Notes: generated by a model from the letters alone, not told the origin. Shown: positions 17,084-24,106, counted from the stretch's first letter. The stretch: 34,377 bases of DNA from Actinomycetes bacterium (GCA_024225275.1 JAAEMS010000009.1:1-34377), one strand, 5' to 3'. Numbers and translations: made by a program.

Positions 17084-17698
17084 GTGGACGAGAGATCCGA
17101 ACGAGACCGCATCATCGAGGCCGGTCACCTCGGACGCGCCCAGACCGCCCGTTCGGGGCTGGGGCACCCCTCTCCCATCGTCAGAGCGGCCGCCCTCGGC
17201 GCCGTGTCGCGTATTGGCATCCTCGACCTCGACGATCTCCTGCACGGTCTGGCCGACCCCCACCTGATAGTCCGTCAACGGGCCATCACCGAGGCGGCCA
17301 CGTTCGCCGACCCCACCAGAGTCACCCCCGACGGCCGCGATCTGCTGACGGCCCTGGCCACCCTGATCGACGACGACGCGACCGCCGAGGCCGCCGTCTG
17401 GGCCCTGGGCGAACGACCCGACGCCGACACCCCTGTCGTCGAGCGACTCATGGCCGTGGCTACCACGCACGCCGACCCCCTGGTCCGTGAGGCTGGGGTG
17501 GCCGCCCTCGGCTCGATCGGTGACCCCCGTTCCCTGAGCGCCGTCCTAGCCGCCTCCCGCGACAAGGCCACCGTCCGCCGACGCGCCATCATCGCCCTGG
17601 CCGCTTTCGAAGGCGAGGAGGTCGAGTCCCGCCTCCGCGAAGCCCTGGACGACCGCGACTGGCAGGTCAGCCAAGCCGCAGAGGACCTGCTGTCCTGA
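17084..17698 (+). CDS. HEAT-repeat protein
   Basis: 204-residue all-helical protein built from about five to six HEAT-like repeats of roughly 30 residues. Examples are HPSPIVRAAALGAVSRIG, ADPHLIVRQRAITEAATF, DDDATAEAAVWALGE, ADPLVREAGVAALGSIG and DDRDWQVSQAAEDLL. These match the PBS-lyase-type HEAT pattern (D-xx-VR-xAA-xALG), a scaffold for protein-protein contacts. No enzyme motif, signal or membrane segment is present, and the partner is unknown. The start is GTG 17084. It is convergent with mreB, with a hairpin between them. Despite the PBS-lyase name of the repeat, nothing here suggests phycobiliproteins. Confidence 0.82.
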   Translation: MDERSERDRIIEAGHLGRAQTARSGLGHPSPIVRAAALGAVSRIGILDLDDLLHGLADPHLIVRQRAITEAATFADPTRVTPDGRDLLTALATLIDDDATAEAAVWALGERPDADTPVVERLMAVATTHADPLVREAGVAALGSIGDPRSLSAVLAASRDKATVRRRAIIALAAFEGEEVESRLREALDDRDWQVSQAAEDLLS

Positions 17699-17722
17699 TC
17701 CTGCCAGAGTGGCGGAATCAGG
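17694..17722. terminator. Bidirectional terminator hairpin between HEAT gene and mreB
   Basis: A 13-position stem (17694-17706 with 17710-17722) has a three-base loop GAG, one mismatch and one G-T pair. It overlaps both stop codons of the convergent genes. TTCT follows on the + strand. This is the strongest terminator candidate in the window. Confidence 0.65.
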
Positions 17723-18722
17723 TTCTCCCGTCCATGAACATGACCTTGAGGGCGTCGTAGGACTCGATGACGTGGCCGGCCCCGAGCACGACGCACTCGA
17801 GGGCCTGGGCGACGCGGCTCACGGGGACCTCGGTTTCGTCGGCCAGGAGCTGGTCGAGGCCTCTGAGCAGACCACCACCGCCCACGAGGTGGATACCGGA
17901 GAGGATGAGATCCTGGGCCAGCTCGGGGGGTGCCTCGCCGAGGCAGGCCACGACGGAATCGACAATCGTGCGCACCGGTTCGGTGATGGCATCGCGGATC
18001 TCCGACGAGGTGAGCACGATGGTCTTGGGGAGGCCGGTCATGAGCTCACGGCCCCTGACCTCGGCCGCCAGTTCCTCGTCGAGAGGGTAGGCGGAGCCGA
18101 TGGTGAGCTTGATCTGCTCGGCGGTTTGTTCGCCCACCGCGATGCCGTGTTCGCGTCTCACCCAGACTTGGATCGAGGCATCGAGATCGAATGACCCCAG
18201 CCGTACGGCCTGAATGGCGACCACTCCGCCGAGGGAGATCAGCGCCGTCTCGCTGGTTCCGCCCCCGATGTCGATGACCATGTTGCCCAACGGTTCGTTG
18301 ATGGGCAGGCCGGCCCCGATGGCGGCGGCCATGGGCTGCTCGAGGAGACGGGCGTCAGCAGCGCCGGCGCGGCGGGCCGCCTCGGTGACGGCTCGTCGTT
18401 CGACGGCGGTGATGGCCGACGGTACGCAGATCACGACCCGAGGCCGGTTGAACCGGTTGACCCCGACCTGCTGGAGAACGAGGCGGATCATACGCTGGGT
18501 GATGTCGAAGTCGGTGATGGCCCCCTGCCGGAGGGGCCGCACGGCGACGATGTGCGACGGGGTCCGGCCAATCATGTGCCAGGCCTCTTCGCCCACGGCC
18601 AGCACGTCGTTGGTGCGTTGGTTGAGCGCAATCACCGACGGTTCGTTGAAAATGATCCCTTCACCCCGCGCGTACACGAGGGTGTTGGCCGTACCCAAGT
18701 CGATGGCGAGGTCACGGGCCAT
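17718..18722 (-). CDS. mreB: Rod shape-determining protein MreB
   Basis: Actin-like cytoskeletal ATPase of 334 residues, the normal MreB length. Nucleotide-binding motifs are DLGTANT (8-14, phosphate 1) and DIGGGTSE (phosphate 2). VRPLRQGAITDFD, RVVICVPSAITAVERRAV, EQPMAAAIGAGLPI and GGGGLLRGLDQLL are characteristic of MreB. It polymerises under the membrane and guides lateral wall synthesis. No mreC, mreD, pbp2 or rodA lies next to it; instead a 61-residue membrane protein ends three bases before its ATG and moaE precedes that, an unusual context. The start is ATG 18722 with only a weak GGACGG upstream, fitting translation coupled to the small gene. Confidence 0.93.
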   Translation of the reverse strand: MARDLAIDLGTANTLVYARGEGIIFNEPSVIALNQRTNDVLAVGEEAWHMIGRTPSHIVAVRPLRQGAITDFDITQRMIRLVLQQVGVNRFNRPRVVICVPSAITAVERRAVTEAARRAGAADARLLEQPMAAAIGAGLPINEPLGNMVIDIGGGTSETALISLGGVVAIQAVRLGSFDLDASIQVWVRREHGIAVGEQTAEQIKLTIGSAYPLDEELAAEVRGRELMTGLPKTIVLTSSEIRDAITEPVRTIVDSVVACLGEAPPELAQDLILSGIHLVGGGGLLRGLDQLLADETEVPVSRVAQALECVVLGAGHVIESYDALKVMFMDGRT

Positions 18723-18725
18723 CGG

Positions 18726-18911
18726 TCAGCGCCGTCCGACTCGGCGGCGGGCCCGCTGACCTTCTTGGCGGCGGAGAGAGGCCAAGTGGGCGCTGAAGTT
18801 CTCGATCTCGCGCTCGTCACTGGGGCGCCGGGTGCGATTGGTCAGCCCGATGACGATCACGCCGAAGATGATGATGCCAACCGCGACACCGAGGAAGAGA
18901 AGGGCATTCAC
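18726..18911 (-). CDS. Small single-pass membrane protein upstream of mreB
   Basis: 61 residues: one N-terminal transmembrane helix (LLFLGVAVGIIIFGVIVIGL) followed by a strongly basic cytoplasmic tail ending in RARRRVGRR. Its GTG start at 18911 overlaps the moaE stop (GTGA), and its stop is three bases before the mreB ATG, so translation of the three genes looks coupled. No named family is recognised. A small basic membrane anchor immediately before mreB could help tether filaments, but that is inference from position only. Confidence 0.72.
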   Translation of the reverse strand: MNALLFLGVAVGIIIFGVIVIGLTNRTRRPSDEREIENFSAHLASLRRQEGQRARRRVGRR

Positions 18912-19378
18912 GACTGGCCCTCGACCTCACTGATGGGTTGAGACTCGAGACCCCAGCTCTCGCCGCCGTCCCACCGCTCACGCTTCCAGATGGGCACGGT
19001 GGCCTTGAGGGTGTCGATGCCGAACCGAGCCGCTTCGAAAGCCGCGGGTCGGTGGGGTGACGATGCGGCGACCACCACCGACGACTGGCCCACCGGAACC
19101 TCACCGATGCGGTGAATCAGGACCATCCGGCCAAGGTCAGGCCAGCGGAGCCAGGCCTCGTCGGCGATGGCCCCCAACCGGGGGGTGATCTGTTCCACAT
19201 AGGCCTCGTACTCGAGACGATCGACCCCAGGGCGCCCGGGAGCATGGTCGCGGGCGGTACCCGAGAACACCACCACGGCACCACAACCGGGACGAACCAC
19301 CCAGTCGCCGGCTTCGGCCACGGGCAGCGCTTCGTCGGTCAGGCCGACCCAGATGTCGCCGTCCTCGGGTGGAGTCAT
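18908..19378 (-). CDS. moaE: Molybdopterin synthase catalytic subunit MoaE
   Basis: The large subunit of molybdopterin synthase, which with MoaD-thiocarboxylate converts precursor Z (cPMP) to molybdopterin in the cytoplasm. It is 156 residues from ATG 19378, close to the usual 140-150. Family motifs are GAVVVFSGTARDH, LEYEAYVE, IHRIGEVPVGQSSVVV, SSPHRPAAFEA and DTLKATVPIWKRE, with the conserved lysines at 125 and 132. The open frame extends to 19636, but that part is non-homologous and overlaps the divergent gene, so it is rejected. TACGAT lies eight bases before the ATG. No other moa gene is in the window. Confidence 0.9.
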   Translation of the reverse strand: MTPPEDGDIWVGLTDEALPVAEAGDWVVRPGCGAVVVFSGTARDHAPGRPGVDRLEYEAYVEQITPRLGAIADEAWLRWPDLGRMVLIHRIGEVPVGQSSVVVAASSPHRPAAFEAARFGIDTLKATVPIWKRERWDGGESWGLESQPISEVEGQS

Positions 19379-19386
19379 GACGATCC

Positions 19387-19392
19387 ATCGTA
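19387..19392 (-). promoter_or_regulatory. Putative -10 element (TACGAT), moaE operon
   Basis: TACGAT on the minus strand, eight bases before ATG 19378 and without a Shine-Dalgarno sequence. It would drive the coupled moaE, small-membrane-protein and mreB genes. Confidence 0.45.
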
Positions 19393-19471
19393 CGGCTTCG
19401 ACTGCCGCGAACGCCCATCGGCGGGGCCCGACTCGACCCCTACCCGCGATCTCCAGAGCCGAACCGGTCGG

Positions 19472-19477
19472 TATCGT
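19472..19477 (+). promoter_or_regulatory. Putative -10 element (TATCGT), trypsin/PDZ-like gene
   Basis: TATCGT lies eight bases before ATG 19486. It fits TANNNT and supports ATG 19486 rather than GTG 19480 as the start. It faces away from the moaE promoter about 80 bases to the left. Confidence 0.4.
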
Positions 19478-19485
19478 CTGTGTGC

Positions 19486-20925
19486 ATGGCGCCGGATGAG
19501 GACGACGAGAACGAGTACCGAGCTCCGCCGCCCCAAGAGGACCGTCTCTGGCGCCACCCGTCCGAAGTGGGTGCCGCGGCGCGGCCGGTTCCGGCCAAGG
19601 CCACTCGTTCCCGACCAATCGGCACCATCCTCGCATCGGGCCTCAGCGGGGCCCTCGCCACCACGGCCATCCTCGCCCTGGGTGGCAGTTTCGCCCTGGG
19701 TGGCAGTCGCGATGACGAGTCGACACCCCCGCCCCCGAACACTGTGGTGACGGCACCGCCCACCTCTGCCACGCCGCCCACCACCACGGCCGAAGTCGAG
19801 GTTCTCGTCGCGACCGAGTCCGACAGCGGCGAGGAGCCGGCCCCCACCCCGACGTCCGCGACCACCACGACAACGATCCGGTCGTTCCCCCCGATCGATG
19901 TGCGCGAGGTCCGCGAGGCCATCACCGGTGTCCCCGAGCGCAGCGCTGCCGAGCAGGTCCGCCTCCTCACCGACTTCCTGAGCCCGGCCATTGCCTCAGT
20001 CATCTCCGATGGTGACCAGGCCGAGGTCATCGGCGCCGGTCTGCTGGTGGGATCCGGCGACCGCATGCTCACCTCCCATGCCCTCGTCGCCGACCTCGAC
20101 CCCCTCACCGTTACTCTCGCCAACGGCACGGTGGCCAGTGGCCGGGTCAGCTCCTACGACCTCTGGACCGACCTGGCCATCGTCGACTTCGACGAACCCA
20201 TCGGCTCCCCGCTGGTGTCCGAATACGCCCGCGAAACCCAGATCGGCAGCGGCCTGGTGTTGGTCGGCCCCGACCAGGGCCCCGCGTTCGGGCGCTCCCG
20301 CCAGATCGGCCAGGTCTATACCGTCGATTCGTCCCTTCCCGCCAACCAGGGTGTCGACATCCTCGGGTTGATGCGCACCGGAGACCTCACCGGGCCGCCA
20401 GGATCACCGGTATTCGACGATTGGGGCCGTCTGGTCGGGCTGGTCGTGGGCGTCGGCGATCTCGAGGGACCTCGTCACGTCCTCCCCCTCGATCGGCACC
20501 TCGATGTGGTCGACAACCTGATCCGCCACGACAACCCAGGTGGGGGCTGGCTCGGCGTCACCGGTCGGTCCGAAACCAACCCGGCCGAAGGAGTTCTGCT
20601 GGTCGGCATCGAGGCCGGGGGACCCGCCGACCGGGGCGACCTGCGCGACGGCGACATCATCGTCTCGGTGACCGGCGAGCCGGTCCGGTCGATGGCCGAG
20701 CTCAAGCGAGAGCTACGTCGTCAGGACCTCGACGAAGCCGTGTCGTTGGGGATCTACCGAGACAACCGCCTCCAGGTGATCGCGGTGTTCCTGGGCCGAC
20801 CCGTGTTCAACGAAACGGGCAGCGAAATCTCCCCCGACCCTGACGGGGGCACCGTCCGCGACGACGTACCGCCCGGCGTCGGGCCCATCGAACCGGTCGA
20901 CCCGCTGGCCGCCACCGGGACCTGA
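19486..20925 (+). CDS. Membrane-anchored trypsin-like/PDZ protein, catalytic residues apparently lost
   Basis: 479 residues from ATG 19486. A polar N terminus holds a DRLWRHPSEVG motif (19-29). One transmembrane helix (about 46-72) and a long Thr/Pro linker follow, then an HtrA-like trypsin fold (about 160-345) and a PDZ domain (about 353-440; GGWLGVTG, then VLLVGIEAGGPADRGDLRDGDIIVSV). Aligned with HtrA, TNAHVV becomes TSHALV, so the position of the catalytic His holds Ala and a His (198) sits one place earlier. Asp229 in TDLAIV is kept. GNSGGP becomes GPPGSP, so the catalytic Ser position is Pro. It is probably a non-catalytic binding or sensing protein in the cell envelope, unless Ser307 and His198 re-form a site. 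Contrast the intact HtrA at 31418-32731. Confidence 0.78.
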   Translation: MAPDEDDENEYRAPPPQEDRLWRHPSEVGAAARPVPAKATRSRPIGTILASGLSGALATTAILALGGSFALGGSRDDESTPPPPNTVVTAPPTSATPPTTTAEVEVLVATESDSGEEPAPTPTSATTTTTIRSFPPIDVREVREAITGVPERSAAEQVRLLTDFLSPAIASVISDGDQAEVIGAGLLVGSGDRMLTSHALVADLDPLTVTLANGTVASGRVSSYDLWTDLAIVDFDEPIGSPLVSEYARETQIGSGLVLVGPDQGPAFGRSRQIGQVYTVDSSLPANQGVDILGLMRTGDLTGPPGSPVFDDWGRLVGLVVGVGDLEGPRHVLPLDRHLDVVDNLIRHDNPGGGWLGVTGRSETNPAEGVLLVGIEAGGPADRGDLRDGDIIVSVTGEPVRSMAELKRELRRQDLDEAVSLGIYRDNRLQVIAVFLGRPVFNETGSEISPDPDGGTVRDDVPPGVGPIEPVDPLAATGT

Positions 20926-20942
20926 GCCCCTACTTCAGCCGG

Positions 20943-21998
20943 TCAGCCCCGCAACCAACGGCGCCACACCTGGACCAACGCCAGGACAGTAGCGGCGCCT
21001 CCGACGGTGGCCGCGCCCAGCGCCAACTCCTGTCGGCGTTGGGGTGTGACCTCGTCCCACGGGGCCGGGTTGCTGCCCGCCACGTAGGCCTCTTCGTTGG
21101 AGAAGCCGGGTTTCCAACCAGCCGAGCGCAACCGGTCGTTGGCGACCACCCAGGACCAGGACGCATACGGAACCAGCGCCGGATGATCACTGGTGAGCCC
21201 CAGACCGAACCGGACCCGGGCCCACTGGTCCGCCACCCCTTCGGCCACGCGCAGACGCGGGGCTCCACCGGCCAGCTCACGCATCCGTTCGGGAGAGATC
21301 CATCCGTCGGGGGCCACGTTGAAGGCTCCGTCCAAGCGGGCGACGCAGGCCAGAGCCACCGCGCTGGCAACGTCGTCGAGGTGGACGAACTGGTGGGGAG
21401 GGTCAGTGTCGCCCGAGGCCAGCCCCGCGGCCCGGCGAAGAGCCCGCGCCACCCAACCCGCGCCCTGCTCGGCCAGGGCGACGGTGGGTCGCAGCAAGGT
21501 GGCCGAGCGTCCGGGTCGGGCCTGACACCAGTCGGTCACGAGTCGTTCCTGGGTGGCCTTGGCCACCGCGAAGGGCAACTCTGACACCGGTCTGACCAGC
21601 GCGTCCTCGGTGAGCGGCATTGGGTTGTCGGGCCACGCCCCGTAGACCATGGCTGATGACACCAGCACCACATGGCTGACCTCAGTGCGCTCGGCCGCTT
21701 CGAGCAGGGCCCCGGCGATAGCGTTGTCGCGATCGGCGGTGTCGTGGCCATCGTGGGCCCCGGTGAAGCTGGTGGCCAGGTGGGCGACCACGTCGGCGCC
21801 TTGGAGGGGCTGGTCGAGGTCGTCCACGGCCAGGTCGACCCGGGCGTACTCGATGGTGGTGCCCTCGGGCGCGTCGATCGTGTCGATCCGGTCGCGGTCA
21901 ACGAGCACGAGTCGATCGACGGCTGGGTGGTCGGCCAATGCCGACACAGCTCGTCGACCAATCGCTCCTTGGGCACCGACGAGGACGATGGAAGTCAC
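20943..21998 (-). CDS. NAD-dependent epimerase/dehydratase-like (extended SDR) protein
   Basis: 351 residues. The N-terminal Rossmann motif is GAQGAIG (8-14), with VLVDRD for NAD specificity, ADVVAHLAT (69-76) and VLVSSAMVYG (111-120) as in extended SDRs. The catalytic YxxxK is represented by FAVAK (Phe143, Lys147), so the tyrosine is missing. A C-terminal segment (about 325-348) is hydrophobic and ends in WRRWLRG, suggesting a membrane tether. The substrate is unknown; sugar-nucleotide and sterol or terpenoid substrates are common in the family. The start is GTG 21998 with CATCGT six bases upstream. It is divergent from the DUF2342 gene with only 18 bases between starts. Confidence 0.8.
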   Translation of the reverse strand: MTSIVLVGAQGAIGRRAVSALADHPAVDRLVLVDRDRIDTIDAPEGTTIEYARVDLAVDDLDQPLQGADVVAHLATSFTGAHDGHDTADRDNAIAGALLEAAERTEVSHVVLVSSAMVYGAWPDNPMPLTEDALVRPVSELPFAVAKATQERLVTDWCQARPGRSATLLRPTVALAEQGAGWVARALRRAAGLASGDTDPPHQFVHLDDVASAVALACVARLDGAFNVAPDGWISPERMRELAGGAPRLRVAEGVADQWARVRFGLGLTSDHPALVPYASWSWVVANDRLRSAGWKPGFSNEEAYVAGSNPAPWDEVTPQRRQELALGAATVGGAATVLALVQVWRRWLRG

Positions 21999-22003
21999 GG
22001 GCC

Positions 22004-22010
22004 TACGATG
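22004..22010. promoter_or_regulatory. Overlapping divergent -10 elements
   Basis: The seven bases TACGATG read as TACGAT on + (seven bases before GTG 22017) and as CATCGT on minus (six bases before GTG 21998). Neither start has a ribosome binding site. Two leaderless promoters would thus share one -10 segment, so polymerase could not occupy both at once. Confidence 0.45.
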
Positions 22011-22016
22011 CTTGGT

Positions 22017-23267
22017 GTGAGCGACCCAGGTCCATTCGGCCCCGACGGGCCCTTCGGTATGAACTTCTTCGCCGATCTGAACAAGCTCTTCGCCCAGCAG
22101 GGCCCCATCTCGTGGGATGTCACCCGCCAGATCGCCCTGTCGATCGTGGGGACCGAAGGAAACGAGCCCAACGTCGACCCCGTCGAACGGATACGGATCG
22201 AGCAGCTGGCCCGGGTGGCCGAGCTCCAGGTCACCGCGGCCACTGGCCTGTCGGTCGACCGTCAGGGTCCCGTGACCGTCGTTCCCGTGACCCGCGCCGC
22301 CTACGTCCAGAACGCACTCGAGGCCTTCCGACCCCTCTTCGAAGGGTTGGGCCGATCATTGGCGGCCGAGGCCGGCGCCCCCGAGGCACTCGAAGCGTCT
22401 CCCGACGATCCCACCGGCATGTTCGGCGGGCTCATGCAGATGCTGAATCCCATGTTGCTGGGCATGACGGCCGGTTCCCTGCTGGGTCACCTCGGCCTGC
22501 GCGACCTGGCCATGTACGACCTGCCGGTTCCTCGGCCCACGGTGTCCGAGCTCCAGCTGGTGAACGCCAACCTCGGCGTCTTCGAGGCCGAAGACTCGCT
22601 GGCCGGTGACGACCTCCGACTCTGGTTGTGCCTCGACGTGCTCACCCGGCATGCGGTCCTCAGCGTGCCCCACATCGGCCAGGCCCTCGCCGACCTTCTC
22701 TCTGACTACGCCGCCCTGTTCCGGCCCGACCCCTCCGCGCTCGAGGACAAGCTCGGCAGCCTCGACATGTCCACGCTGAGCGACCCCACCAGCATCCAGA
22801 ACCTCTTCGGCGACCCCGAGGTTCTCCTGGGAGCCATGCAATCCGACGCCCAGCGCCTGATCCTTCCCCGGCTCGAGACCCTGGTGGCCGTTGTGCTGGG
22901 ATACGCCGACCATCATGTCGACGAGCTGGCCGAAAAGATGCTGGGGGGCAGCGGCCAGACCATCGCGGCGGCCGTTCGGGCCCAGCGGTTCGAGCAGGAT
23001 CAGGCCGACCGGTTCGTCGAGCGTCTCCTGGGACTCGACGTCACCGAGGCACTGATCAGCCGGGGCCGAGGCTTCGTGACCGGAGTCCTCGATCGAGCCG
23101 GACCCGATGCGCTGGCCCGCCTCTGGTCAGACGATGAGCTCCCCACCGCAGCCGAGCTGGGGGCACCCGGCCTCTGGCTGGCCAGGGTCGGCGCAGGCGG
23201 CGACCTCGACGAGGATGTCTCGTTCGAGATCCCCGACGACATCAGCGAGCTCGATGATCTCGAGTGA
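22017..23267 (+). CDS. DUF2342/zincin_2 family protein (F420-associated hydrolase-like)
   Basis: 416 residues from GTG 22017; ATG 22008 would add three. It resembles the actinobacterial DUF2342 (zincin_2) family, annotated as zinc-dependent metalloprotease or F420-associated hydrolase; Mycobacterium Rv3195 is a relative. The opening FGMNFFADLNKLFAQQGPISWDVTRQIA, the central GMTAGSLLGHLGLRDLAMYDLPVPR and the helical VVLGYADHHVDELAEKM are the recognisable blocks. From memory the third block is usually E-G-(H/W/Y)-x-(D/E) in the family; here Leu replaces the Glu, so activity is uncertain. It is cytoplasmic by composition. It follows the gap shared with the epimerase and ends next to the degenerate gene region. 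Confidence 0.8.
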   Translation: MSDPGPFGPDGPFGMNFFADLNKLFAQQGPISWDVTRQIALSIVGTEGNEPNVDPVERIRIEQLARVAELQVTAATGLSVDRQGPVTVVPVTRAAYVQNALEAFRPLFEGLGRSLAAEAGAPEALEASPDDPTGMFGGLMQMLNPMLLGMTAGSLLGHLGLRDLAMYDLPVPRPTVSELQLVNANLGVFEAEDSLAGDDLRLWLCLDVLTRHAVLSVPHIGQALADLLSDYAALFRPDPSALEDKLGSLDMSTLSDPTSIQNLFGDPEVLLGAMQSDAQRLILPRLETLVAVVLGYADHHVDELAEKMLGGSGQTIAAAVRAQRFEQDQADRFVERLLGLDVTEALISRGRGFVTGVLDRAGPDALARLWSDDELPTAAELGAPGLWLARVGAGGDLDEDVSFEIPDDISELDDLE

Positions 23268-23279
23268 GGGTCAGCACCT

Positions 23280-23303
23280 CCGGGTTGCGGGCAACCAGCC
23301 CGG
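23280..23303 (+). terminator. Possible terminator after the DUF2342 gene
   Basis: GGTTG-CGGG-CAACC (23283-23296) is nested with an alternative CCGGG/CCCGG pairing (23280-23284 with 23299-23303), 12 bases after the stop. There is no T-tract. Confidence 0.35.
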
Positions 23304-23308
23304 GACCT

Positions 23309-23764
23309 CACCCAAATCGAAAGATCCTTCAGGTTGTAGTCCTTGATGACCCGCTCGAACCTCTCGTCGTCCAGACGGAAGTCATCCTCGAGACCAGCAA
23401 AGGGTTCGTACCGCAATGAAGTCTCGTCGCGGTAGTGCTGACGGGGGGCATCGACCGCCACCGCGGGGATATCGGTATTGCCCACCTTGTGGGACCCGGG
23501 GACCGCCCACAGGCCATTGGCCGGAGTTCTGGCGCACAGCTGAACCTGGAAGCTGAACCCATGGATGCCCTCGTCCCATTCGGGGTGGTCCCAGTGGGTC
23601 ACCCCGTCCTGATGCCATGACACCGACCCACCAAGGCCCGGCTTCTTCACGAAGATGGCGTCGTTGAAGGGCACGAAGTCAGGACCGTTGATGGCTTCGG
23701 CGAAGGTGAGCAGCAAGGGATGGCCGTACAGAGGCTTGATGAACAGGAAGGGCTCGGGGGGCTC
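23309..23764 (-). pseudogene. Phytanoyl-CoA dioxygenase (PhyH) family fragment
   Basis: A minus-strand segment in one open frame matches the middle of an Fe(II)/2-oxoglutarate dioxygenase of the PhyH family: PLYGHPLLLTFAEAINGP, then FVKKPGLGGSVSWHQDG with the first two metal ligands in HQD, then GLWAVPGSHKVGNTD. The frame continues to KDYNLKDLSIW. The N-terminal part is absent: family similarity stops at about 23764 where an unrelated gene piece on the other strand begins. The distal metal His and 2-oxoglutarate Arg, expected about 85 residues after HxD, are not seen; sequence jumps from NTDIPA to AVDAPRQHYRDE, suggesting an internal deletion as well. No start codon in a sensible place. The larger open frame around it is chance extension. 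Confidence 0.7.
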
Positions 23765-24106
23765 ACGGTCGCGGTGGGCACCGAGCGATGGCGGGAGGAG
23801 CCGAAGATCGCGGTGGACGCCATCGGTGCCATCGACAACCCACCACCGGTCGACCAGCTCGTGGTCTGCCACGGAGACGCGTGCGCTCCGAACACGCTGT
23901 TGAGCGCAGACGGTGGATTGGCCGGCCATGTGGACTTCGGTGCCCTGGGTGTCGCCGACCACTGGGCCGACCTCGCCGTGGCCACCTGGAGCATCGTGTG
24001 GAACTACGGGCCCGCCTGGGAACACCGCCTGTTGGACGCCTACGGGATCGACCCGGACCCTGAACGGACGGCGTACTGCCGATTGTTGTGGGATCTCGGA
24101 CCGTGA
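23765..24106 (+). pseudogene. Aminoglycoside phosphotransferase (APH) C-terminal fragment
   Basis: About 113 codons match the C-terminal lobe of APH(3')-type kinases. The catalytic loop is VVCHGDACAPNTLL (His-Gly-Asp with the downstream Asn), and the metal-binding motif GHVDFGALGVADHWADLA corresponds to the kinase DFG. The ending WEHRLLDAYGIDPDPERT...LLWDLGP is a natural C terminus and keeps its stop. The N lobe with the ATP-binding Lys is missing; upstream bases belong to the antisense PhyH fragment. The frame opens at 23720, but no functional kinase can result, so resistance is not expected. It is a remnant of an insertion, deletion or rearrangement. Confidence 0.7.

Noticed and set aside
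19379..19636. N-terminal extension of MoaE
   Set aside because: It overlaps the start and promoter of the divergent trypsin/PDZ-like gene and has no MoaE similarity. ATG 19378 gives the normal length with a TACGAT upstream.
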